DNA of 64,000 nt. Source: JAJEEA01 sp965243615 (GTDB lineage: Bacteria; Acidobacteriota; Vicinamibacteria; Vicinamibacterales; UBA8438). Made by a program: the position numbers and the translations under genes. Location of the stretch: contig CBDEVO010000003.1 in the NCBI GenBank assembly GCA_965243615.1, positions 3,968,001 through 4,032,000 of the forward strand, in the 5' to 3' direction. Positions 34,602 to 43,554 of this stretch are shown piece after piece. Below the pieces are notes generated by a model. That model saw nothing but the letters and a program-made list of their open reading frames with translations, made no database searches and had not been told where the DNA came from. The first letter of the stretch is position 1. Each line of letters opens with the position of its first letter.

Positions 34602-34835
34602 ATGGCACAGGACTCGCAACAGTTGAGAGAGCATCTTCTCCAGACCGACAGCGGGTTTCGCCAGCTCGCGGAACAGCACCAGGAACTCGACGCCCGCCTC
34701 CACGAGTTGTCCCGCCTTGATTACCTGTCACAACCGGAACGGATCGAAGCGGCGAACCTGAAGAAGCGGAAGCTCCAACTGAAGGATCGGATGCACGATA
34801 TCCTGCGCCGCCACGCGGACCCCCAGACGGCCTGA
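34602..34835 (+). CDS. YdcH-like DUF465 protein
   Basis: 77 residues, a short helical hairpin with the family pattern FRQLAEQHQELDARLHEL then LKKRKLQLKDRMHDILRRH. A clear ribosome site (CAGGAGG) lies 4-5 bases before the ATG. The function of the family is unknown. It lies 25 bases before psd. Confidence 0.85.
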   Translation: MAQDSQQLREHLLQTDSGFRQLAEQHQELDARLHELSRLDYLSQPERIEAANLKKRKLQLKDRMHDILRRHADPQTA

Positions 34836-34860
34836 CGCTGCGGCCCCGCGGCCTGATTTC

Positions 34861-35520
34861 ATGTCCATCGACCGGGCGGGCGTACCGTTCATCGGTCTTG
34901 CGTTCGTCCCGTCGCTGGCATGCCTGGCGGCCGGGCTGGTGCTTCCGGCCCTGCTCCTGTGCATTCCCGGGCTCCTCGTCGCACTCTTCTTTCGTGATCC
35001 GTCCCGCGAGCCGCCACGGGAGCCGGGGGCCGTCGTGGCGCCGGCCGACGGGCGGATCCTGTTCGCGGGCGTGGCCGAGGCGTCGGGCGCGCCGCCGGGA
35101 GCGTGGCTGCAGGTCAGCATCTTTCTGTCGCCCCTCGACGTGCACGTGAACCGCGTGCCGATCGGCGGACGGATCACCCGGGTCGACCATGTTCGCGGCA
35201 CGTTTCTGCCCGCCTATCGGGCCGGGGCCGGGGCAAGCAACGAGCGATCCGAGATCTGGCTGGACCACGAGGGGCGCACCATCGTGTTTCGCCAGGTGGT
35301 TGGCGCGCTCGCGCGCCGCGTCGTGTGCCGGGTGACGCCGGGAACCGACGTCCGGACCGGCCAGCGTTTCGGTATCATGAAGTTCGGTTCGCGGATGGAC
35401 CTGTTCGTGCCCACCGACGCCGTCCTCGTCGCCGGCCGGGGCGACAGGGTGCGGGGAGGCGAGACGGTGGTGGCCCGGCTCGGAGCTGCGGGGGGAGAGG
35501 ACGGGACCCCCGCTGCATGA
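34861..35520 (+). CDS. psd: Phosphatidylserine decarboxylase (short form)
   Basis: 219 residues, the short archaeal-type enzyme. It converts phosphatidylserine to phosphatidylethanolamine in the inner membrane. Two hydrophobic helices (about 10-47) are followed by VVAPADGRILFAG, IFLSPLDVHVNRVPIGG and the self-cleavage site FGSRMDLF (Gly-Ser, about 178), where the serine becomes the pyruvoyl group. It is just upstream of pssA, which makes its substrate; the stop TGA overlaps an in-frame ATG of that gene (35517). Confidence 0.94.
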   Translation: MSIDRAGVPFIGLAFVPSLACLAAGLVLPALLLCIPGLLVALFFRDPSREPPREPGAVVAPADGRILFAGVAEASGAPPGAWLQVSIFLSPLDVHVNRVPIGGRITRVDHVRGTFLPAYRAGAGASNERSEIWLDHEGRTIVFRQVVGALARRVVCRVTPGTDVRTGQRFGIMKFGSRMDLFVPTDAVLVAGRGDRVRGGETVVARLGAAGGEDGTPAA

Positions 35521-35567
35521 GGCCCCGCGTTCGATCGCGGGCCCCGGCCGACGGGCGGAGCGTCATC

Positions 35568-36374
35568 ATGCCGAAAGTGCTCGCGGTGCTGCGGAACAAG
35601 CGCCGGACGCAACGTTTCCGCCGAAGCGTGTACCTGTTGCCGAGTATGTTCACGGTCGGCAACCTGTTCTGCGGCTACGCCTGCATCGTCCACGCCATGC
35701 GGGGGGACTACGAGACGGCGGCCGTCTTCGTCGGCGTGGCCACGGTGCTCGACGTGCTCGACGGCCGCATCGCGCGGCTGGCCGGGGCCGAGAGCGAGTT
35801 CGGCGGCGAGTTCGACTCGCTGGCCGACGTGATCTCGTTCGGCGTGGCGCCGGCCGTGCTCGTGTTCGCGTGGGGCCTCGAGCCGCTCGGCCGTCTGGGC
35901 TGGGCGGTCGGGTTCCTCTACGTCACCGCGACCGCGCTCCGACTGGCGCGCTTCAACGTCCAGCCGAACAGCCCCGACAAGCGCTACTTCGCGGGAATGC
36001 CCAGCCCCGCCGCGGGCGGCGTGCTGGCCGCCACGGTGTTCGCGTGGCCGGGCGGCCTCGGAATCGCCCAGGCGCAGGTGGTCGCCCTGCTGGTGGTGCT
36101 CGTGCCCGCGCTCCTGATGGTCAGCCGCATTCGCTTCCGCAGCTTCGGGGCGCTCATCGTGCAGCCGCGCCGCTCGTCGGTCGGCCTGCTCCAGTTCGCG
36201 TTGCTCGTCGCGGCCATCGCCGTCCAGCCCCAGCTCGTCCTGTTCCTGATGGCGTACGCCTACCTGGTTTCCGGCCCCATCGGATACCTGGTGGGGCGCG
36301 CGCACCGCGCGTCGGGGCGCCACGACGATCAGACGCGGGACACCCCCGACCTCGAGACCGCCAGCACCGGCTGA
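35568..36374 (+). CDS. pssA: CDP-diacylglycerol-serine O-phosphatidyltransferase
   Basis: 268 residues from the ATG at 35568, which has GGAG 7 bases before it; an ATG at 35517 overlapping the psd stop is the alternative (285 residues). It condenses CDP-diacylglycerol with serine. The CDP-alcohol phosphatidyltransferase motif is complete: DVLDGRIARLAG..EFGGEFDSLADVISFG near 61-95. About seven membrane helices follow the family pattern. With psd it forms the PE branch. It is convergent with the kinase gene. Confidence 0.93.
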   Translation: MPKVLAVLRNKRRTQRFRRSVYLLPSMFTVGNLFCGYACIVHAMRGDYETAAVFVGVATVLDVLDGRIARLAGAESEFGGEFDSLADVISFGVAPAVLVFAWGLEPLGRLGWAVGFLYVTATALRLARFNVQPNSPDKRYFAGMPSPAAGGVLAATVFAWPGGLGIAQAQVVALLVVLVPALLMVSRIRFRSFGALIVQPRRSSVGLLQFALLVAAIAVQPQLVLFLMAYAYLVSGPIGYLVGRAHRASGRHDDQTRDTPDLETASTG

Positions 36375-36425
36375 TCACGGCGGCTCCAGGGTCTCCGCGG
36401 CGCTCCCGACTTCCCTTTCTCCGCG

Positions 36426-39400
36426 TCAGGCGGCCGGGTCCGGATCCGCGGCGCCCGGGGCTGGCAGGGTGATGGTCACGGCGGTGCCGCGGCCGCGCTC
36501 GCTGGCGACCGCGATGCTCCCGCCGTTCAGCTCCACGTTGCGCTTCGCGATCGCCATGCCGAGCCCCGTGCCGGTAATGCGGGTCGAGAAGTACGGCTCG
36601 AAGATCCGGGCCAGCACGTCGGGCTCGAGCCCCACGCCGGTGTCCCGGATGACGAGCCGCAGCTCGCCGGGGCCGCGCACCACGCCGATCGAGAGTGTCC
36701 CCTCGTCGGGCATCGCGTGGAGGGCGTTCTCGATGATGTTCGTGATGGCTCGCTGGATCAGCACCGGGTCGAGCGGCAGGCGGGGCAGATCCGGCGGCAG
36801 GTCGGCCGACACGGCGACTCGGCCCTCGAGCCCCGGCCGGTAGGGCGCGACGACCTCGTTCACGAGGCCCGCGAGATCCGTCGGGGCGCGCCTGGCCTCG
36901 GGCGACGAGGCGTAGCTCGAGAACTCCGAGGCGATCTGGCGCAGTATCCGCACCTGCTTCAGGATCGACTCGACGCATCCCTGCAGCACCGGCGTCAGCG
37001 GCGATCCGCGGTCGGCGTGGACGCGGAGCAGGTGCTCGGCGCTGAGCTGGACCGGGGTCAGGGGGTTCTTGATCTCGTGGGCGACCTGGCGGGCCATCTC
37101 CGTCCACGCTTCGAGACGGTGCGTGCGCTCGAGCTGGCGCCGCTGCGTATCGAGCTCGACCGCCATCCGGTTGAAGTCCGCCTCGAGGACCACGAGCTCG
37201 TCGGCCGACCGCGTCGCGAGCCGTCTCTCGATGCGGTCGGCCTGGAGACCGGACACGAGGGGACCGAACTCGCCCCGGGCGACACGGCTCGTGGCGCGGG
37301 TGAGGCGCTTGACGGGATTGGCGATGCCTCGGGCGATGGCCCAGCCGATGAACCCGACGACGGCGGCGAAGAACAGGGCGGACCCGAGGACGCGCCGGTT
37401 GAGCTCGTCGATCTGGCTCTCGATCTCCTGTTGCCTCGACGCCAGCGGCACCGTCAGGATCACGTCCCGCCCGCCCGCCCGCACGGGAGCCGCGGCCAGT
37501 TGGTACCGGAGGGAGCCGGCCGCGTCCTCGCCGACGAAGCTGGGCAGCCGATCGAGGGCGATGGCGCGATACACCATGTCCGGCGTGCGCGTCGGCAGCA
37601 CGCCCGACGCGTAGAGGTCGCGCGTGCTCGTCGCGACGAGGTTCGGGCCGTCGAAGATGTTGACGTCCTGTCCGATGACCTGACCGATCCGGACGAGGAT
37701 GTCGTCGGTGAACCGGGCGATTATCTGCCCGTCGGGCGACTGGATCGGCACGGACTCCTCGATGACGCTCTTCGCCACCGCCGCCGCCCGTTGCGCGACG
37801 GCCTCGACGTCGGCCCGAAGCTGGTCGGCCAGGTATCCCTGAATCAACACCGCGACCACCACCACCGGGGCGGTCGCCGCCCCCACGAACCAGATCTGCA
37901 GCTTGAGGGCGAACCTCGTCCGCACCTCGCGGTACGGCAGCCGCCGCCGGAGCCCCGGAAACACAAGGGCCGCGAGAACCGCCGCCGCCAGCCCGAGGCC
38001 GCAGGCGGCGATGACGAGGACGGCGATCTCCGACAGGCGGAGCAGATGGTCGAACGCGGTCCGGGCCGGATAGCCGATCGCGTAGATGCCGGCGCGGGTG
38101 TTGGCGATGAACACCTCGTAGCGGCGAGAGTCCTTGACGAGCCGGGTCCAGAACGGTTCGCGGGACGCGTAGATCCGCTGAAACAGCGCGTCGTCGATCG
38201 GCCACGCGCTCCGGTTCGAAAGGAACGTGGGCTGGCGGCCCCAGCCGTAGAGCACGAGCTCGACCTCGTGGCCCGGCGCCCCCGGGACCGGCGAGCCGCG
38301 GGCCGGCTCCAGGGGCTCCACGTAGGGGCTGCGAGAGGCGATGAAGGGCAGCGACTCGTAGTCGACCTGCGTGACGTGGACGACGACCGCTCCCGCGGGA
38401 ATGTGCGTCCCGCCGTCGGGCTCGCAGAACCCTCTTTCCGCGTGGAGCATCCTGCGCTCCTCGGCGCCGAACGGGACCACCTCGCCGAAGACCTCCCATT
38501 CGCACCCGGGGTCGGTCCAGCGGGGAGCGGTGACCGAGTCGGGGATGTTCAGGGCGAACCGGCTCCTGAGCTCGCCGTCCGCGCCGAACAGCTCGACCGC
38601 CGAGGTCAGCCGCGACGCCGCGAGGGCGGTCCGGCTCCAGATGCGGAACGCCGCGTCGATGCCGGTGCGGTTGGGCGGCGAAGCGAGGGCCCGCAGAGGC
38701 GGTCGCGCGTCGAGCTCGGCGTCGATCTCCTCGAGGGCGCGTTCGAGCTGGCGGTGGAGGTCCTGCGGATGCTCGGCCGCCCGAACCGCGTAGCTGTTCG
38801 CGATGAGGCTGCGCTTCGCCTCGTCGGTCGAGGACACCAGCGAGAGATACAGAGGCAGGGCCGGCGCGAGGAGCGCGCACAGGGTCGCGAGCAACCGGGT
38901 CACCGGGTCGGTGCGGCGGAACCAGTGCATCAGCCGCTGCCCGCGAAAGGCGAGAGCGCTTCCGAGCAGGCACAGGAGCAGCGACGGCGTGAGGGGCGCC
39001 CACCCGGCGAGGGCGGCGAGGGCACCGGGAATCAGGATCGGCAGTGCCAGGCGCCAGACCCGGAAAGAGGGCGGCCGCAGCGGCCACCGGGCCAGGGCGA
39101 TGCCCATCAGGATCGCAATGGCCCAGACCGTCCACGCGCTTGCAAGCACGAGGGCGAGCTGGAGGACGGTGCGGGCCGAATCGAGCGGTTGCAGCGACGT
39201 GTGCAGCAGGTCCATCGACGCACCGGCCACCGTGTCCTGCAGCAGCTCGTGGTGGAGGCCGAGCAGCGCGGCCATGGCCACGAGCGTTCCCGGCAGGGTC
39301 AGCCGGCGTCCGGCCCCGCCGGCCGATCGCCGGGCCGCCCGGAACCACTGCCGGCGCTGGGCCGTCTCGCCGGCCAGCACCACCAGCACCGCGGCGACGG

Positions 39401-40415
39401 CGGTCGCAATGAGGAGGTCCGCGGCGGTGCGCAGGACCTGCGGGGCGAGCATCGAACGGTACGCGGCCGGCGACAGCACGGACCACGTGAAGAGACCCGG
39501 CGAAGCGGCCAGCCAAACGCAGGCTCCGCCCGTCAGTGCCGCGGCGCACGCGATCGCGGACGGCCGCAGATGGCCGCGCCGGGTCCTCCTCGCCAGTACC
39601 CGACCCCCGGCGGCGAGAACGATTCCCGCCAGCACCACGAGCAGCAGGGCGGCGACGCGTCGGCGCCAACGGTCGCGCACGCCGGCTATCTCGTCCAGGC
39701 TGACGGAGACGCTCAGGCGGACCGATCCGTCCGTCCCCGCGACGTCGAAGCTCTGCACGCCGGGAGCATCGCGGGTGCCGCCCCCGTCGGGCCGGAGCAC
39801 GACGCGGCCGACCGATGTCCGGACCACGAATCCGGGGTTCGGATTGCCGGTTGCGGTGGTCGAGGAGATGACGCGCTCAACGACCACGGTGCCGAGCCGG
39901 CGCTCCCCCGGGGGGGATTCGCGGGGCCCCTCGACGATGGGCTCGACGTGGACGAGCCGGAGTCCCGCGGGTCCGACGGCGGCGAAGCCGACGGGGGCGG
40001 ACTGCAGCCGTTCCGGGCTCGGTTCGCCGGGACGGCCGTGCCACGCGCGGGGCATCGAACGCGCGTCGTAGACGGTGATCGCGAGATCGGAGACGGACCC
40101 GCCACCGCCCGACGCGCGCAGGATGTCGAAGACTCTCCGGACCGCCGGGGGATCGCCGGTCAGGCCCTGCCTCACCTCGGCGCGGTCGGCCAACTCGCGG
40201 GCAACGCGTCTCAGGGCCGAATCGACCCCGGCGATCCGCACCGTGATCTCGCGAACGGCGCGGGCGGTCGCGGCCGCGTCCGAGCCGATCAGCACCCGGT
40301 CGAGGACGCCGCCCAGCACCAGGACCGCGAGGACCGCGATGCCGCCTCCGCCGATCAGGCGAAACCAGCCGGGAGCTGGGGGGCGCCGGGTCTGCCGTCC
40401 TCGCGCCGATGCCAC
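36426..40415 (-). CDS. Very large NtrY-like sensor histidine kinase
   Basis: 1,329 residues from a GTG (40413-40415). The N-terminal ~900 residues hold about ten membrane helices and two large extracytoplasmic regions (about 45-240 and 500-700). Then come two more helices, a second sensor region, a HAMP domain (GIANPVKRLTRATSRVARGEF) and the kinase core: H-box QVAHEIKNPLTPVQLSAEH near 1113, N-box ITNIIENALHAMP, DTGVGLEPD, FEPYFST and GTGLGMAIAK. The transmitter resembles NtrY. No response regulator is adjacent. Its start is 36 bases after the beta-propeller gene, so the two are probably one transcript; TATGCT (rc) lies just before the GTG. Confidence 0.88.
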   Translation of the reverse strand: MASARGRQTRRPPAPGWFRLIGGGGIAVLAVLVLGGVLDRVLIGSDAAATARAVREITVRIAGVDSALRRVARELADRAEVRQGLTGDPPAVRRVFDILRASGGGGSVSDLAITVYDARSMPRAWHGRPGEPSPERLQSAPVGFAAVGPAGLRLVHVEPIVEGPRESPPGERRLGTVVVERVISSTTATGNPNPGFVVRTSVGRVVLRPDGGGTRDAPGVQSFDVAGTDGSVRLSVSVSLDEIAGVRDRWRRRVAALLLVVLAGIVLAAGGRVLARRTRRGHLRPSAIACAAALTGGACVWLAASPGLFTWSVLSPAAYRSMLAPQVLRTAADLLIATAVAAVLVVLAGETAQRRQWFRAARRSAGGAGRRLTLPGTLVAMAALLGLHHELLQDTVAGASMDLLHTSLQPLDSARTVLQLALVLASAWTVWAIAILMGIALARWPLRPPSFRVWRLALPILIPGALAALAGWAPLTPSLLLCLLGSALAFRGQRLMHWFRRTDPVTRLLATLCALLAPALPLYLSLVSSTDEAKRSLIANSYAVRAAEHPQDLHRQLERALEEIDAELDARPPLRALASPPNRTGIDAAFRIWSRTALAASRLTSAVELFGADGELRSRFALNIPDSVTAPRWTDPGCEWEVFGEVVPFGAEERRMLHAERGFCEPDGGTHIPAGAVVVHVTQVDYESLPFIASRSPYVEPLEPARGSPVPGAPGHEVELVLYGWGRQPTFLSNRSAWPIDDALFQRIYASREPFWTRLVKDSRRYEVFIANTRAGIYAIGYPARTAFDHLLRLSEIAVLVIAACGLGLAAAVLAALVFPGLRRRLPYREVRTRFALKLQIWFVGAATAPVVVVAVLIQGYLADQLRADVEAVAQRAAAVAKSVIEESVPIQSPDGQIIARFTDDILVRIGQVIGQDVNIFDGPNLVATSTRDLYASGVLPTRTPDMVYRAIALDRLPSFVGEDAAGSLRYQLAAAPVRAGGRDVILTVPLASRQQEIESQIDELNRRVLGSALFFAAVVGFIGWAIARGIANPVKRLTRATSRVARGEFGPLVSGLQADRIERRLATRSADELVVLEADFNRMAVELDTQRRQLERTHRLEAWTEMARQVAHEIKNPLTPVQLSAEHLLRVHADRGSPLTPVLQGCVESILKQVRILRQIASEFSSYASSPEARRAPTDLAGLVNEVVAPYRPGLEGRVAVSADLPPDLPRLPLDPVLIQRAITNIIENALHAMPDEGTLSIGVVRGPGELRLVIRDTGVGLEPDVLARIFEPYFSTRITGTGLGMAIAKRNVELNGGSIAVASERGRGTAVTITLPAPGAADPDPAA

Positions 40416-40450
40416 GGTCAGGCCAGCATACCTCAGCAGGCCCCGCCGTA

Positions 40451-41794
40451 CTACCGCGCCGGATCGTCGTTCGGGTCCGGGGCTTCCGGCGGCGGCGTCT
40501 CGGCCGCACCTTCCTCGTCGGGGGCGGCCTCGGCACCTTCCCCGTCGCCCGCGGCCGTGGCGTCCTCGTCGGGGAAGGCCTCGGCACCTTCTTCGCCGCC
40601 GGATGCCCCGGCGTCCTCGCCGCCGGAAACGTCCGCGTCCTCCGCGGCGGGAAAGAACCTCTCCCACGCGGTCGTGGCGGCCGGATCGAGGCGCACGGGT
40701 CCGCTGCCGCGACCCACCGCCTGAAGCTCGCCGGCGGCGGTGACGAGGATAACGAGCAGTCCGTCGCCGAGGGGATCGGCGACGGCCAGCGGGGAGTAGG
40801 CCAGCTCCTCGGAGACCTGCAGCCGGTGGTAGACCACGCCGTCCGCCGGGCCGCGGAGGTCCAGCTCCTCGCTCAGCCCCCCCTGCATGACGAGGTCTTC
40901 CGCGAGCCGGGGGCCGGCGGAGGGCCGGGCGGGAAGCAACTCGCGCCAGCGCTGCCCGCCATGCGAGCGGGCGAGGGCCCAGAGGGTGTTGTCCAGCGAG
41001 GAGAAGTACACGTGATCCTCGTCGACGGCGGGGAGACCGACGAGGTCGCCGCCGGTGCGCCATCGCCACCGGAGGGCGCCGTCGCGGCGCGACAGCCGAT
41101 AGAAGTGGTTGTCGCTGGCCCCGACGAAGAGGTCGCCGGCCACGAGGATCTCCTGCGGTGCGCCGCCCAATCCCCGCTCCCAGATCGCGGCGCCGGTCAG
41201 CAGCTCCAGGACCGTGATGCGGCCGCTGTCGAGGGGCACGTAGAGCCGGTCGCCGGCGATGGTGGGCCGGGCGCTGGCGCCGCCGACGGTCTGCCGCCAC
41301 ACCGTGCCCCCGCTCGCCGCGTTCAACGCGAGCAGCTCGCGGTTCTCGAGGGCGGCGATCAGCCACCCCGCGTTCCACAGCAGCGGCGCGGCAACCGGCG
41401 CTTCGAGCCTCGATTCCCACCGGACCTCGCCCGTCTCCGCGTCCAGCGCCACCAGCCCCTCGGGCGTGGGCGCGTGGAACAGGTCCGCCCCCGCCGCGGG
41501 CTCGCCGACGACGGCCAGCTCGACCTGCCACAGCTCCGAACCGTCGACGAGGCTGACGGCGGCGATGCGGCCGTCGAAGAGCGCCGCGAAGAGCCGGTCG
41601 CCGGACGCCACCGGGGGCGCCGCGGCGGGCGCCGGCAGGGTGGCCGTCCACCGGGTGGCGACGGGCAACCACGTCGACGGCGGGCCGGGAGGGGGCTCGG
41701 GCGTCCCCGTCCGGAACTGGCCGGCCGCTGCGCCCGGCAGCATGGAGGCGGCGAGAAGGACCGCCGAAACGCATCCGACGGAGAGCCTCATCAT
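40451..41794 (-). CDS. PQQ-type beta-propeller protein, secreted
   Basis: 447 residues. A signal peptide (MMRLSVGCVSAVLLAASMLPGAAAG) leads to six or seven PQQ-like blades (repeats such as GLVALDAETGEVRWESRLEAP and GRITVLELLTGAAIWERGLGG). The last ~60 residues are an acidic low-complexity tail (EDAGASGGEEGAEAFPDED). The architecture is like BamB, but no barrel-assembly gene is near and an enzyme function is equally possible. It is upstream of the histidine kinase and divergent from guaA. Confidence 0.8.
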   Translation of the reverse strand: MMRLSVGCVSAVLLAASMLPGAAAGQFRTGTPEPPPGPPSTWLPVATRWTATLPAPAAAPPVASGDRLFAALFDGRIAAVSLVDGSELWQVELAVVGEPAAGADLFHAPTPEGLVALDAETGEVRWESRLEAPVAAPLLWNAGWLIAALENRELLALNAASGGTVWRQTVGGASARPTIAGDRLYVPLDSGRITVLELLTGAAIWERGLGGAPQEILVAGDLFVGASDNHFYRLSRRDGALRWRWRTGGDLVGLPAVDEDHVYFSSLDNTLWALARSHGGQRWRELLPARPSAGPRLAEDLVMQGGLSEELDLRGPADGVVYHRLQVSEELAYSPLAVADPLGDGLLVILVTAAGELQAVGRGSGPVRLDPAATTAWERFFPAAEDADVSGGEDAGASGGEEGAEAFPDEDATAAGDGEGAEAAPDEEGAAETPPPEAPDPNDDPAR

Positions 41795-41838
41795 CGGCGG
41801 ACTACCAGATATGGTGGTTTCGCGCGGGCGTATGCCAT

Positions 41839-41844
41839 TATAAT
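41839..41844 (+). promoter_or_regulatory. -10 box upstream of guaA
   Basis: A consensus TATAAT lies about 100 bases before the guaA GTG, in the 148-base gap to the divergent beta-propeller gene. No good -35 box was found. Confidence 0.45.
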
Positions 41845-41942
41845 AGGCCGTCCCGGTCGGGAGGCGGTCATCGCGGCTTCCCGGACCGGGCGCCGGTCAG
41901 CCGGCGCATCTGCCACCCGTCTCGCATCATCCGGTCGTCCGC

Positions 41943-43481
41943 GTGCCCCATCAGACGCTGCTCGTGCTCGACTTCGGATCGCAGTACACCCAGTTGATCG
42001 CCCGTCGACTGCGCGAGTTGAACCTCTATACCGAGATCCTCCCGTTCCACACGCCGGTCGAAGAGCTCGCCGCCCGCCGGCCCGCGGGGCTCGTTCTCTC
42101 CGGGGGGCCGGCGAGCGTCCGCGAGCCCGGGGCGCCCCGGTGCCCCGAGGGAGTGATGGCCCTCGGGGTGCCGGTGCTCGGCATCTGCTACGGCATGCAG
42201 TTGATGGCCGACCTCCTGGGGGGGGAGGTGGAGCCGGCGCCGGAGCGCGAGTTCGGACACGCCGCGGTGCGGACCGAGCCGGGCAGCCCGCTCTTCGACG
42301 GGCTTCCGAACGAGATCGGGGTGTGGGCCAGCCACGGCGATCACATCGGACGCATCCCGGACGGCTTCACGGTCGCGGCGACGAGCGCGAACGCGCCCGT
42401 CGCGGCGATGGAGGATCCGGCCCGGCGCTTCTACGCGTTGCTCTTTCACCCCGAGGTGGCCCACACGGAGCGCGGCGTCGACATCCTGCGAAACTTCGCC
42501 GCCACCGTGTGCGGCTGCCGCGGCGACTGGACCATGGCCTCGTTCCTCGAAAAGGCCACCGCCCGCATCCGCGAGCAGGTGGGGGGCGGGCGGGTGGTCT
42601 GCGGACTGAGCGGCGGCGTGGACTCCACGGTGGCCGCGCTCCTGCTTCACCGGGCGATCGGCGACCGCCTGACCTGCATCTTCGTCGACAACGGCCTGCT
42701 GCGCCTGAACGAGGCCGAGCAGGTGCGGAGTCGGTTCGAGGGTCGGCTCGGGCTGAACATCGTCTTCGAGGACGCAGGCCGACGGTTTCTCGCCGATCTC
42801 GAGGGCGTCACCGACCCCGAGGAGAAGCGGAAGACCATCGGAGGGACGTTCATCGACGTCTTCGACGAGGTGGCCCGCCGCCTCGGGCGCTTCGATTTCC
42901 TCGCCCAGGGCACGTTGTATCCCGACGTCATCGAGAGCGTGTCGGTGGTCGGTCCCGCCGCCCCCATCAAGAGCCATCACAACGTCGGCGGCCTGCCCGA
43001 GCGGCTGCGCTTCGCCCTGGTGGAGCCGCTTCGGTCGCTGTTCAAGGACGAGGTCCGGCGGCTGGGCGAGACCATGGGCCTCGACGAGTCCTTCGTCTGG
43101 CGCCAGCCGTTCCCGGGTCCGGGCCTCGCCGTCAGGATTCTCGGCGAGGTGACCGCCTCCCGTCTCGCGATTCTCCGCGCCGCCGACGCCATCGTGGTCG
43201 AGGAGATCCGCCGCGCCGGCTGGTATCGCCGGCTGTGGCAGTCGTTCGCGGTGTTGCTGCCGGTCAGGAGCGTCGGGGTCATGGGCGACGAGCGCACCTA
43301 CGAGCACGTCCTCGCGATCCGGGCCGTCGAGAGCCGCGACGGCATGACCGCGGACTGGGCCCGGTTGCCGCACGATCTGCTGGCCGCGATCTCCTCTCGC
43401 ATCGTGAACGAGGTGCGCGGGGTCAACCGCGTCGTCTACGACGTCAGCAGCAAGCCGCCGTCCACGATCGAGTGGGAGTGA
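41943..43481 (+). CDS. guaA: GMP synthase (glutamine-hydrolysing)
   Basis: 512 residues from a GTG. It converts XMP to GMP. Glutamine amidotransferase domain first: FGSQYTQLIARR, catalytic cysteine in LGICYGMQLMAD near 79, and the HPEV histidine. The PP-loop ATP site is GLSGGVDST near 220-228. The C-terminal dimerisation domain ends in KPPSTIEWE, the usual family end. It is followed 73 bases later by dnaE. Confidence 0.96.
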   Translation: MPHQTLLVLDFGSQYTQLIARRLRELNLYTEILPFHTPVEELAARRPAGLVLSGGPASVREPGAPRCPEGVMALGVPVLGICYGMQLMADLLGGEVEPAPEREFGHAAVRTEPGSPLFDGLPNEIGVWASHGDHIGRIPDGFTVAATSANAPVAAMEDPARRFYALLFHPEVAHTERGVDILRNFAATVCGCRGDWTMASFLEKATARIREQVGGGRVVCGLSGGVDSTVAALLLHRAIGDRLTCIFVDNGLLRLNEAEQVRSRFEGRLGLNIVFEDAGRRFLADLEGVTDPEEKRKTIGGTFIDVFDEVARRLGRFDFLAQGTLYPDVIESVSVVGPAAPIKSHHNVGGLPERLRFALVEPLRSLFKDEVRRLGETMGLDESFVWRQPFPGPGLAVRILGEVTASRLAILRAADAIVVEEIRRAGWYRRLWQSFAVLLPVRSVGVMGDERTYEHVLAIRAVESRDGMTADWARLPHDLLAAISSRIVNEVRGVNRVVYDVSSKPPSTIEWE

Positions 43482-43554
43482 CCGGCGGCCCGCCGCGAAT
43501 CGGGTCCGCCAACGGCCGGTAGAGGAGCGCAACGCGGAATCGAGCGGCAGTCCC

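Noticed and set aside
34603..34617. TGGCAC-N5-TCGC resembling a sigma-54 promoter
   Set aside because: It lies inside the first codons of the YdcH-like gene, has a mismatch in the -12 element and no gene starts downstream of it at a suitable distance.
36426..41774. A single 1,782-codon open frame joining the kinase with sequence upstream
   Set aside because: The upstream third is the antisense-like alternate frame of the beta-propeller gene, whose own frame has a signal peptide and propeller repeats. The kinase starts at 40415.
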